A program made the position numbers and the translations under genes. This document shows, in pieces, positions 8,295-16,126 of a stretch of 24,603 bases of DNA (the stretch's first letter is position 1; each line of letters starts with the position of its first letter). This DNA is from NBML01 sp029939535 (GTDB lineage Bacteria; Desulfobacterota; Desulfobacteria; Desulfobacterales; Desulfobacteraceae): contig JAOZST010000044.1 in assembly GCA_029939535.1 (NCBI GenBank), forward strand, positions 1 through 24,603, written 5' to 3'. Under the pieces are notes generated by a model. The model had not been told where the DNA came from. It was given only the letters and a program-made list of their open reading frames with translations, and searched no databases.

Positions 8295-8360
8295 CCTGCC
8301 CTGGTTTTTACTGGTTTCTACCGGGGCAGGATAAAAAGAAAAACCAGTCTTCTTTTTATC
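8295..8360. terminator. Double hairpin between convergent genes, probable bidirectional terminator
   Basis: Two adjacent stem-loops fill the gap between the aminotransferase (+) and the 857-aa gene (-). The first pairs CCTGCCCTGG (8295-8304) with CCGGGGCAGG (8321-8330), 10 pairs with one G-T wobble. The second pairs GATAAAAAGAA (8330-8340) with TTCTTTTTATC (8350-8360), 11 perfect pairs with a 9-base loop. The A/T-rich second stem gives U-rich ends in both directions. Confidence 0.7.
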
Positions 8361-8409
8361 CCCCCGGTATTCAGTGATCTGTCAGTGTTCTTAAAGTGGC
8401 TGTTGTAAT

Positions 8410-10983
8410 TCACCTGATAAAAAATCCCAAAAAAGCCAGGCGTTTTTTCACCTTTGAAAAATCAGTGGTCTTAACCAGTATATGATAATTTTCCGCCTTA
8501 ATGACATGTTTTTTCAGGATCTTGTCTGTTGCTAATATAGACAAAAGTTCCCTGTCCTGCTTTACCCGGAAAACAGCCATGACCTGAACAGGTTCCAGGG
8601 GATTCATCCGAGCCAGGATCTCTTTGAAAAACCCTTCCCAGATTATTGGCGGTTTTTCAACAATATTATCCCTGAAAAATTGTATTTTATTCTCAACATC
8701 CTTATGGGTGGTGCAATCCTTTAAAAAGGATTCATAATTGACCATATAGCTGGACTTATTTATCTGTTGACCCACAGCTTCCAAAACCATTTTTTTAATG
8801 GGATCTTCCCCGTACATGGAGAGCATGGTCTTGTGTTCATCAATCTCAATCTTGGATGACTGGATTTTTATATCAACGGTAAAACGCTTTTTTCTTCCCA
8901 AAATATAATTTCCAAACTCTGTGAGCCTGACATATTTCAACCCGTCAAAAATACTGAGCCAGGATTTATCACCTTGTCGGCAAATGGTGTTTTCAGGATA
9001 TGAATACCCAAGATCCACCATTCCCAGAGCGCCAAAAAAAAACATCATGGTATTGATAAAAGGAAGGGTTATAATATCATACATAGAAAAATGACAGACA
9101 TATTTTCTTTCCATACGGCGATAGCTGTAATCTGATTTTATTGAAATATAAAGGTCATCAAACTCATAGTCTTCCGCAAAAGGGTTAAACTGAATTCCAT
9201 TGTAATATGCCATTCTGGCAAGGTTATTGGTGGAAATCCATTCTCCTTTGGGCAATAATGCAAAGATCTCCTCAAGATCCTTGCGCATCTTCATTTCATC
9301 ATCGTCTGAATCATAATACTCCATCTGATGTTTGATATAGGTAAAAGCTGACCGGCTGCGATGGCTTTCAAATTCCGTGAATGAAAAATATTGATTGATT
9401 CTTTTTTTAATAAAACCAGGTAAATTTTCCAGCTCCTTTGGTTCCCAGGGCCCCATGCAATTGAAAAAATCAGCAAGAAGTTTTGTTTTTAAATAATTAA
9501 ATTCCTTGCCGCCATTTTTGTAATATTCATTAATTTGGCAGGTGTTTGCCATTTTTTTCAGAGAACTCATGAGGATACTGGTGTTTGCCTTGTTGAGCCT
9601 AAGATTTCCCTGGTCTATAAAGCTTAAAATAACAGGCAATTGTTGAAAAATATCATTGTTGTTTTTATGAACCTTTTTAACCCTGGATTTGATATCCGAC
9701 ACAGGAACCAGACGAATAAAATCGGGAAAAGGCATTATTTTTTCAATCAATGCCAGCAGGCCTGGATTAATGGCAATGGTATAGTTGTCTCTGGAGCCAT
9801 AGGCCCAGTTTTCATGAATATGAAACAAAAAATAGGCTGGATTTTTTTTCACGGCCTTAAACAAAGGCATTCTGGCCATTGTCTCTGATGATGTATCTAA
9901 AACGGTATCCGGCGAATCTATTTCCATGAGTTGGAGGAGTTTTTTCTCAGCTGTCTGGGAATCGCATTCTCTAAGCTCCCAAACCAACAGATATAGCAGC
10001 ATTACAACCTGTTTTGGCAATCTTTCCAATACGGTTTTAAAAAGGAGTTTATCAGATAAGACAACAGCCAGGAGCCGGATAATGGAATCTTCACAATTTA
10101 TTCTAAGGGCTGCCAGATCTTTTTCTTTGTATTTTTTCTTATCCAGCAGATCCGGTATATGGCTCAAATATTGTTCATAAATCTTCTTTGGCATTGCAAA
10201 TACACAATACATGCTGATAAATTTTTCTGTTCGATTATAGGAAGGCTTTTGCTTTTTAATAGGCTGACGACTTAATTTTCTATTTTCCCCTGAACCCTGT
10301 CTCCCTCCATTGGCGGCTGTATTGCCTTTTATTACCATACGGCATGCTTCCCTGACTAAGGGATTATTATCAAAACATAATTTCCGAAACAGAGTCTTTA
10401 CCCAAGCCTGTTTATCATCCTTGATCGTATCTGCCACATGGCATCTTACATTGGGACTGGAATCCGAAGCCATCTGTGTGATAAACAGTTTGACATCCGG
10501 ACTGGATGAATCTATCCCATAACACACCTTGACCATGTTTGCCTTTTGCTGCCAGGAAATAAATTTTTGAAGGCCCAGAATCGTTTTCAGTATTTTTCCG
10601 CTATCCTGGAAATAAATGCTGGCTTCATAGGCTTTCTGCCTGGCATACCAGGCCAGGGGGTGGGGGGAGTCAAAACCAAGATTTTCAACCAGAAGTTTTG
10701 GCAGTCTTTCCACAGATTGAAAAACCGAAAAATGGATCAATGCAATCAATCTGTCCTTCATGGAACCTAGGGAAGATAAAGAAAGTGAAAAACGTTCCCA
10801 GGTCCATTGGCTGATATCCTCCCTTATAAGCCTGGTCTCCAATGCTTTATGAAAACAGTTCATGCACTTTTGTTTTCCACTGGTATTGCTGGTAAACCTG
10901 GTAGCTGTTTTTTTACAGACAGGACATCTTCCATGGGTGATGACCCAGGGTTCCATCTCATCTATATAATCAAGACTCATCAT
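8410..10983 (-). CDS. Uncharacterised 857-aa protein, zinc-ribbon N-terminus, partner of SNF2 ATPase
   Basis: I do not recognise this protein as a named family. Its start ATG overlaps the stop of the SNF2 gene by 4 bases (ATGA), so the two are translationally coupled. Residues 20-43 hold a zinc-ribbon-like C-x2-C-x16-C-x2-C (CPVC, CMNC). Residues about 165-225 (SSPDVKLFITQMASDSSPNVR, DNNPLVREACRMVIKGN) look like two HEAT-type helical repeats. A long helical middle follows, then a segment with GEWISTNNLARMAYYNG and KYVRLTEFGNYILG that resembles winged-helix modules of helicase-associated proteins. The end (YHILVKTTDFSKVKKRLAFLGF) is also like helicase-associated C-termini. There is no signal peptide or obvious enzyme motif. 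It may be a nucleic-acid- or protein-binding partner that targets the ATPase; that is inference. Confidence 0.75.
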   Translation of the reverse strand: MMSLDYIDEMEPWVITHGRCPVCKKTATRFTSNTSGKQKCMNCFHKALETRLIREDISQWTWERFSLSLSSLGSMKDRLIALIHFSVFQSVERLPKLLVENLGFDSPHPLAWYARQKAYEASIYFQDSGKILKTILGLQKFISWQQKANMVKVCYGIDSSSPDVKLFITQMASDSSPNVRCHVADTIKDDKQAWVKTLFRKLCFDNNPLVREACRMVIKGNTAANGGRQGSGENRKLSRQPIKKQKPSYNRTEKFISMYCVFAMPKKIYEQYLSHIPDLLDKKKYKEKDLAALRINCEDSIIRLLAVVLSDKLLFKTVLERLPKQVVMLLYLLVWELRECDSQTAEKKLLQLMEIDSPDTVLDTSSETMARMPLFKAVKKNPAYFLFHIHENWAYGSRDNYTIAINPGLLALIEKIMPFPDFIRLVPVSDIKSRVKKVHKNNNDIFQQLPVILSFIDQGNLRLNKANTSILMSSLKKMANTCQINEYYKNGGKEFNYLKTKLLADFFNCMGPWEPKELENLPGFIKKRINQYFSFTEFESHRSRSAFTYIKHQMEYYDSDDDEMKMRKDLEEIFALLPKGEWISTNNLARMAYYNGIQFNPFAEDYEFDDLYISIKSDYSYRRMERKYVCHFSMYDIITLPFINTMMFFFGALGMVDLGYSYPENTICRQGDKSWLSIFDGLKYVRLTEFGNYILGRKKRFTVDIKIQSSKIEIDEHKTMLSMYGEDPIKKMVLEAVGQQINKSSYMVNYESFLKDCTTHKDVENKIQFFRDNIVEKPPIIWEGFFKEILARMNPLEPVQVMAVFRVKQDRELLSILATDKILKKHVIKAENYHILVKTTDFSKVKKRLAFLGFFIR

Positions 10984-13844
10984 GATTCTTCTCCAAGCAG
11001 CAATTCAATATCATCTTCATCCATCTGTTTTATGGAGGCATTATCACTGGCGATAAGGGAGTCAAACAGCTTTTTTTTCTTTTCCTGGAGTTTGAGAATC
11101 TTCTCTTCAATGCTTTTTCTGGCAATGAGGCGATAGCTGAACACAGTATTTTTCTGACCCATGCGATGGGCCCTGTCAATGGCCTGATTCTCTGCGGCTA
11201 TATTCCACCAGGGATCAAAAAGAAAAACATAATCAGCAGCGGTCAAGTTCAGCCCAAGACCCCCTGTTTTCAATGTCATGAGCAAAGCTTGACAATTATC
11301 ATCGTTCTGGAACCTTTCCACAATCTTTCCTCTATCCCGACTAGCTCCGGTCATTACCAGATGATCAATTCCGCTGGCTTCCATATCCTGGGAAACGCAC
11401 TCCAGGGAATGGAGATAATTGGCAAAAACAAGCACCTTATGCCTGCCGGCCACGGCATCTGTCACATGCTCCATGAGTATTTCGCGCTTGGGAGAAATAA
11501 TTCTGTTGTCACTTTTGATTTCAGGAATGGAAGCTATCTGGCGAAGTTCACCCAGGGCCTGGAGTATAAAAAACTTGGATCTTTTCAGCCCCTTGTTCTG
11601 GATCTCCTCTCTAATGGCTCTTTTATACATCAAGCGTCTCTGGTTATAGAGTTTTGCCTGCTCCCGGGACATATCCACAAACAGGGTCTGCTCCATCTTA
11701 TCGGGAAGATCCTTTAACACTTCTGTTTTAAGCCTGCGCAGAATAAAAGGATAAATCTTTTTTCTTAACTCCTTTACAACGGCCTTGTTATCATTTTTCT
11801 GGATGGGATTTAGATAATTTTTTGTAAAATCAGAAGCCATTCCAAACATGGCTGGATTCAGGAATCTAAACAAGGCATAGAGTTCACCAAGATTATTTTC
11901 TATGGGAGTTCCGCTCAGGGCAAGGCGGTGATCAGCCTGTAACAGCATGACTGCTTTGGATGCCTTTGCATTAAGATTTTTAATGTTCTGGGATTCATCC
12001 AGAATAACCATGTGAAATTTTTCTTTTTTTAATTGTTCAATATCATTTCTCACCATGGCATAGGTGGTCAGGATAATATTGCTGGATAGAATAGCCTTCA
12101 CGTCCCGGGCCTGACCATAGTAAAGGGCAAAAGAAAGCCTGGGTGCAAATCGTTTTAGTTCACTTTCCCAGTTAAAAAGAAGGGTTTTGGGCATGACAAT
12201 GAGGGTGGGTTGTTCCTGGGCAGGATATATGGAAGCCAGCAGTGCAATGGCCTGGATGGTTTTTCCAAGCCCCATGTCGTCGGCAAGGCATCCGCCTAAT
12301 TTGTGCTTGTGAAGATAGGAAGCCCACCTGAAACCCTGTTTCTGATAATTTCGAAGGGTTGCATTGATTGTTGGCAGTTTTTTTCTGGAATTTTTCAATT
12401 TATTAAATCCCAGAAAAATTTCCCTGGACCTGTTAAAAGCCTCTTTGGCGATTTTCTCTCCAATGAGTTCCTCCACAACCGGAAGATCAAAGAATGAGAC
12501 TTTTATCCCGGATTTCTGCTTCTTGAAAATCCGGGCAAGTTTTTCCATATACTCAGGATTAATAATTGCATTGGTACCATCGCTCAACCGCACATAGGAC
12601 TCTTTTTGATACTGTTTTAAAACCTCAGTAATGGAAAATTTTTCCCCGGAAAGTTCCAGAGTGGCCTCCCCCTCAAGAAAATCGATACCGTGGGAAAGGT
12701 TCAACCCCAGCATTGGCCTAACATATTTCACCTTATAGGATTTGAGTTTTTCCGCACCCATGACCGAGTATTGCGACAATAAAGAGGAAAGTTCCCTGGT
12801 GATAAATAGTTTTGCCAGGGCAGATTCAATAACCACAAAATTATCCTGGACATAAATGGCCTTATCCTGTTTCAGGGATCGGGCATGGCGTTTTAATGCG
12901 GTTTGAATATCATGGAAACAGGCTGCAATATCTCCGTGAACAAGGGGACTTAAGGTAATGATCTTTTCCATTTCATTTATGGAAACAATCCTGTCCATGT
13001 CAAAATTATCAAAAAAATCCGGAGAAAACCCAGGATAAGTTGCAGAAACCCTCAAATGGAGAGATTGATCCGGGGCAACATTTTCAAATATCAATGCAGG
13101 CCGGGTCTTTTTAGGATCTCCCCTGGTAACGGTATATCCTGAATAGGAGATTTCAACGTTGGTAAGATTGGAAAAAAATAATGTCAGATATTGTTCCAGA
13201 AGATCAAAACCCAAGGTGGTCTCAAACAAAGCAAGAGAATCAAAATGACTGCCAAGGGGCTTGACCCTGTAAATGGTCTGGTTAGAAAGGATATGGGTTT
13301 CCGTCACCGGCACAATGGGAAATATCTGTTTTGAACCATGCCATAGCTCCATGGTGGTTTCAAGCCCGTTCTCCTGCTTTTCTCTATTCTCCTGCTGTAA
13401 CCTCTTCTTTTGCCCTGGCCCACTCTCCTGGAGACTCTCTTTGTTCTGATCTGTAATGACGAGTCTGACCCGGGCATCCCCAGGGGCCAGGTGTATCTTT
13501 TTCCCCTTGGCATCCACACAGCAATCTGAATTAAGAAGAAGGGAAAGCAGGTATTCGTTACCATTGAGATAGAATAAATTATCAGATGATTTCTCATCCC
13601 AGTCAATGCTGAAAGCTTCCTGCTCCCTGACTCTACTGATTTCCTTCAGGATACTTCGCTCATGGCCGGAATAAAACTCATACCCCGGGTCCACCTCTTT
13701 TCCAGAAGCATCAACAATGGCAAGGGATACTCCCTGGTCTGTGGAAGCCATTCTAAAGGCCAGGGATTCAGGAACCTTTACATTGCGTATGATGGGGGTT
13801 GTTTTTTTTAAGGTTTCAAACAAGGAAGAAATTTTTTGTACCAT
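10980..13844 (-). CDS. Bacterial SNF2-family DEAD/DEAH-type helicase/ATPase
   Basis: This 954-aa protein carries a complete SNF2 motor in its C-terminal half. Motif I is DDMGLGKT (522-529), motif II DESQ (616-619), motif III ALSGTPIEN near 640, motif V GGLGLNLTAADYVFLFDPWWN near 862-882, and motif VI QAIDRAHRMGQ near 888. The region about 415-470 (YVRLSDGTNAIINPEYMEKL) matches the bacterial SNF2-associated domain. The first 400 residues are poorly conserved and carry no SWIM zinc-finger cysteines. SNF2 proteins translocate on double-stranded DNA and remodel bound proteins rather than unwinding. A Shine-Dalgarno AAGGAG lies 14 bases from ATG 13844, rather far, so an alternative start is possible. 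It lies 83 bases downstream of mlaC and is coupled to the 857-aa gene. Confidence 0.92.
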   Translation of the reverse strand: MVQKISSLFETLKKTTPIIRNVKVPESLAFRMASTDQGVSLAIVDASGKEVDPGYEFYSGHERSILKEISRVREQEAFSIDWDEKSSDNLFYLNGNEYLLSLLLNSDCCVDAKGKKIHLAPGDARVRLVITDQNKESLQESGPGQKKRLQQENREKQENGLETTMELWHGSKQIFPIVPVTETHILSNQTIYRVKPLGSHFDSLALFETTLGFDLLEQYLTLFFSNLTNVEISYSGYTVTRGDPKKTRPALIFENVAPDQSLHLRVSATYPGFSPDFFDNFDMDRIVSINEMEKIITLSPLVHGDIAACFHDIQTALKRHARSLKQDKAIYVQDNFVVIESALAKLFITRELSSLLSQYSVMGAEKLKSYKVKYVRPMLGLNLSHGIDFLEGEATLELSGEKFSITEVLKQYQKESYVRLSDGTNAIINPEYMEKLARIFKKQKSGIKVSFFDLPVVEELIGEKIAKEAFNRSREIFLGFNKLKNSRKKLPTINATLRNYQKQGFRWASYLHKHKLGGCLADDMGLGKTIQAIALLASIYPAQEQPTLIVMPKTLLFNWESELKRFAPRLSFALYYGQARDVKAILSSNIILTTYAMVRNDIEQLKKEKFHMVILDESQNIKNLNAKASKAVMLLQADHRLALSGTPIENNLGELYALFRFLNPAMFGMASDFTKNYLNPIQKNDNKAVVKELRKKIYPFILRRLKTEVLKDLPDKMEQTLFVDMSREQAKLYNQRRLMYKRAIREEIQNKGLKRSKFFILQALGELRQIASIPEIKSDNRIISPKREILMEHVTDAVAGRHKVLVFANYLHSLECVSQDMEASGIDHLVMTGASRDRGKIVERFQNDDNCQALLMTLKTGGLGLNLTAADYVFLFDPWWNIAAENQAIDRAHRMGQKNTVFSYRLIARKSIEEKILKLQEKKKKLFDSLIASDNASIKQMDEDDIELLLGEES

Positions 13845-13927
13845 GGTTATGCTGCAGGCTCCTTCAAGTATGAACTTAGCTCGATAACGCGCTAATTTAT
13901 TCTGTCCAGTTAAAATGGCAGACCAGG

Positions 13928-14536
13928 TTAATTTTTCTTTTTATTTTTTAATTTATCCAATAGGAATTCAAAGGAATTTTTTTCCAGAATCTGGCTGAAC
14001 TGGGATCTGTAATTTCCTACCAGACTGACGCCTTCTATGATCAGGTCATAGATCTTCCATTCATCATTTCCCCTGGTAAACATTCGATAGCTGATTGGAA
14101 TTTCAATGGTTTGAGTAATAATTTTTGTATCTACCTGGGCTTTTTTATTCTTGATCCGTTCTTTAAGGTAGATTACTTTTTCATCGTTATAAAATTCTAT
14201 TTTGTTAATATATGTATCTTCAAGTAATTGGCTGAACAATGCAACAAACTCTGATTTTTCCTGGTTTGTTCTTTGTTTCCAGTGTCTGGCAAGGCTCAGT
14301 TGTGACATTTTTTCAAAATCAAATCGTTTTTCCACAATTTGTTTCAGAAGGCTTCTTTGTTTTCTCAAACAGGTTTCACAGGTTCCATTATTTAATTCCG
14401 GATTGCCCAGGACATCCAGAATTGAATCAATGGTCATCTTCAACTGATTCTGCGCAGGGGAAGCAGCTAAAACACCTCCGGAATTAAGACCTAGGACAGC
14501 AACAAGCACAACCATAATTTTTCCAATATATTTCAT
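13928..14536 (-). CDS. mlaC: MlaC/Ttg2D-family periplasmic phospholipid-binding protein
   Basis: This 202-aa protein has a Sec signal peptide with likely cleavage after VLA (residue 24). The family pattern follows: an N-terminal helical segment ending KRFDFEKMSQLSLARHWK, then SEFVALFSQLLEDTY, and the C-terminal WKIYDLIIEGVSLVGNYRSQFSQIL signature. In diderm bacteria MlaC shuttles phospholipids between the outer membrane and the inner-membrane MlaFEDB complex. The start is supported by TGGAG about 10 bases upstream. The gene looks intact, but its mlaD and mlaE neighbours are fragments, so a working complete Mla pathway is not encoded here. A CETC pair near residue 53 is unusual for the family as I know it. 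Confidence 0.88.
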   Translation of the reverse strand: MKYIGKIMVVLVAVLGLNSGGVLAASPAQNQLKMTIDSILDVLGNPELNNGTCETCLRKQRSLLKQIVEKRFDFEKMSQLSLARHWKQRTNQEKSEFVALFSQLLEDTYINKIEFYNDEKVIYLKERIKNKKAQVDTKIITQTIEIPISYRMFTRGNDEWKIYDLIIEGVSLVGNYRSQFSQILEKNSFEFLLDKLKNKKKN

Positions 14537-14574
14537 TTCAAAACTACTCCATTCAAGTTCAAGGTTCTATCAAG

Positions 14575-14627
14575 TTCATTGTTTCAGACAGGTTCATTGT
14601 TTCTGGCAGGTTCAAAGTTTTGGCAGA
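14575..14627. repeat. 18-bp tandem repeat between mlaD fragment and mlaC
   Basis: Two 18-base units, TTCATTGTTTCAGACAGG (14575-14592) and TTCATTGTTTCTGGCAGG (14593-14610), differ at three positions. A third, more diverged unit begins at 14611 (TTCAAAGTTTTGGCAG). The repeat runs into the last codons of the truncated mlaD frame and may mark the site where the rest of mlaD was lost. Confidence 0.75.
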
Positions 14628-14818
14628 CCGGATATCCAGTCAAAGGCGCAGGTGACACCAGGCTCAAGTCCTTCAATGGATCCAAATGTGGCATCTATGG
14701 TAAAGGCATCTGAACCAAACAATTCCACTGAGCCCAGATTAACGGACAAATAAACCAGACAAACCATTCCCATTATCATGAAAACGCCCACAGATATTTC
14801 TATTTTTCTTCCATACAT
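14612..14818 (-). pseudogene. mlaD: mlaD remnant (MCE-domain protein, C-terminus lost)
   Basis: The 68-aa frame begins like an intact MlaD: MYGRKIEISVGVFMIMGMVCLVYLSVNLG is the N-terminal transmembrane helix, followed by the opening of the MCE domain (FTIDATFGSIEGLEPGV). Homology stops at about residue 56, and the last 12 residues do not fit the family. MlaD is normally about 150 aa or more, so most of the MCE beta-barrel is missing. The 75 bases to mlaC are filled by 18-bp repeats rather than missing coding sequence. The start lies 17 bases after the mlaE stop, as in a normal mla operon. A functional product is very unlikely. Confidence 0.82.
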
Positions 14819-14835
14819 GACGATTAATTTAAATC

Positions 14836-15147
14836 CTATAGTAATAAAGATGTCAAGATATAATCCACAATAAGTATGGAAAGGGAAGTCAGCACCACCG
14901 CATTGGTTGTGGCCCGGCTCATCCCTTCTGTTGTTGGAACTGCCATAAAACCCTTGAAGGAAGATATCCAGGTAATCAAGAGCCCGAAACTTAAGGACTT
15001 TAACATCCCTCCGTAAATATCGGTAAAGGTTATTGCCGTTACCATCTTACCGAAATAGGCTCCTTCATTCACCCCTAAAAGCTTGACACCCACTAGGTAG
15101 CCTCCAAAGATCCCAACAACATCAAAAAAAGCAGTCAAAAGGGGCAT
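14836..15147 (-). pseudogene. mlaE: mlaE remnant (ABC permease, C-terminal third only)
   Basis: The frame matches the last hundred residues of MlaE/YrbE permeases: MPLLTAFFDVVGIFGGYLVG, then a DIYGGMLKSLSFGLLITWISSFKGF segment and the final VLTSLSILIVDYILTSLLL helix. Full-length MlaE is about 260 aa. Reading upstream in the same frame adds KPGVVF before the Met, still MlaE-like, so homology stops between about 15150 and 15180 where a phosphatase fragment on the other strand begins. This is a 5' deletion by rearrangement rather than a short gene. Its order with mlaD and mlaC is the normal operon order. Confidence 0.85.
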
Positions 15148-15162
15148 AAAAACAACACCTGG

Positions 15163-15336
15163 CTTCTGGGCAGTTATGATACAAAAGGGCCTCTCCTTGG
15201 AATCATTCCAGACATTACCTATGCCCAGGAAACCTTTGACCTGAAACCCGGTTCATCATTGACTGTTTATACAGATGGGATTACAGAAGCCACAAACGGG
15301 TCTGGAGAACTATAAGGCATGAAACGCTTAAAAATA
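15163..15336 (+). pseudogene. SpoIIE/PP2C-type phosphatase fragment with internal stop
   Basis: Read from the + strand (codons in frame with 15274), the stretch encodes KGPLLGIIPDITYAQETF, then DLKPGSSLTVYTDGITEAT and NGSGEL. This is the closing region of SpoIIE-type serine phosphatases, including the metal-binding TDGITEA motif. A TAA at 15313-15315 falls where the family has Tyr or Phe before Gly (GE-hydrophobic-Y/F-G), and the frame continues as GMKRL, still family-like, so this looks like a nonsense mutation. No N-terminal catalytic part or sensor domain is present. The left edge touches the mlaE remnant on the opposite strand. It is a relic of a larger signalling gene. Confidence 0.75.
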
Positions 15337-15341
15337 GGTCA

Positions 15342-15358
15342 GGGGAGGATACCTCCCC
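15342..15358 (-). terminator. Hairpin downstream of the 185-aa gene
   Basis: GGGGAGG (15342-15348) pairs with CCTCCCC (15352-15358) across a 3-base loop. Read on the - strand it is followed a few bases later by a T-run (complement of AAAAA near 15330). It lies 14 bases past the stop of the 185-aa gene, fitting an intrinsic terminator. The T-run is not immediately adjacent, so the call is moderate. Confidence 0.5.
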
Positions 15359-15371
15359 CTTATCCTGCCTA

Positions 15372-15929
15372 CTATCTCTTGCCAAGGATTGAACCGATTA
15401 ACTCTTGGGGAAAGGGCTGTGATATCTTTTTTGCACCTGCTGAAAGGGGTTTGTTCAGGGGTTTGTGGCCTGATCCGGTGAAAACCGTGATCTCCTGGGT
15501 GGAAAATTCGATCTGATAGTTGGGTCTGATCCCTTTTCCTGTAGTACCGAAACATACCTTGGCACCGACATCATCACCCATATTTGTAAATAATTTTTGT
15601 AAAAAAACCGTTGAAAGCTGCCCCACACGTTCTTCATCCCAGGTGATACCTGTTTTTGCCCCTGTTTTTCCGCCTTTTTTAGCCGGTCTTTTTTTAGGTT
15701 TTAATTTGCTGATACGGGTTGACAATGCATTAAGTTTCATTCCTAAATTTTTAACAGACCGTTCCTGAATTTCACCTTCAGCCTGGGGCCTGAGCAAATC
15801 CAGCTGGGAATAAACCTCTTCATATCCTTCCTTTGAAGCATCAAGTGCATTTTGTTCTATTAATTGGAGAATATTCTCACATTTTCTATTTATTGCCTGC
15901 CTGGATTCCCGAAATTTATTAGGTTCCAT
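15372..15929 (-). CDS. Hypothetical Lys-rich two-part protein (185 aa)
   Basis: I do not recognise this protein. Residues 1-80 are charged and predicted helical (MEPNKFRESRQAINRKCENILQ, EGEIQERSVKNLGMKLNAL). A basic linker follows at about 82-101 (KLKPKKRPAKKGGKTGAKTG), then a compact C-terminal part with VGQLSTVFLQKLFTNMGDDVG and YQIEFSTQEITVFTGSG. The linker is like those joining domains in DNA- or RNA-binding proteins. A good Shine-Dalgarno (AAGGAGGGG) precedes ATG at 15929, and a hairpin follows the stop, so it is likely a single expressed gene. There is no signal peptide or membrane segment. Its neighbours are pseudogene fragments and give no functional hint. Confidence 0.7.
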   Translation of the reverse strand: MEPNKFRESRQAINRKCENILQLIEQNALDASKEGYEEVYSQLDLLRPQAEGEIQERSVKNLGMKLNALSTRISKLKPKKRPAKKGGKTGAKTGITWDEERVGQLSTVFLQKLFTNMGDDVGAKVCFGTTGKGIRPNYQIEFSTQEITVFTGSGHKPLNKPLSAGAKKISQPFPQELIGSILGKR

Positions 15930-16126
15930 TGCCCCTCCTTATCTTTAAAAAATTGATACTCCCTTAAATCACCTGGCAGATAAAAAATTCATCCTGCTTC
16001 AAATTTTTTTATTGATGCCTTTAGACCGGACACTAAATCCTACACTGCCTGAACACAGAATTCAAGGGTTTGACAAAATGAGCAATAGGATACGTATTAA
16101 TGATGATGGTAATTTTTTTTGTCTGT

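Noticed and set aside
14537..14611. Possible selenocysteine read-through of TGA codons after mlaD
   Set aside because: Several successive stops, including TAG, occur in repeats, with no conserved Cys/Sec context.
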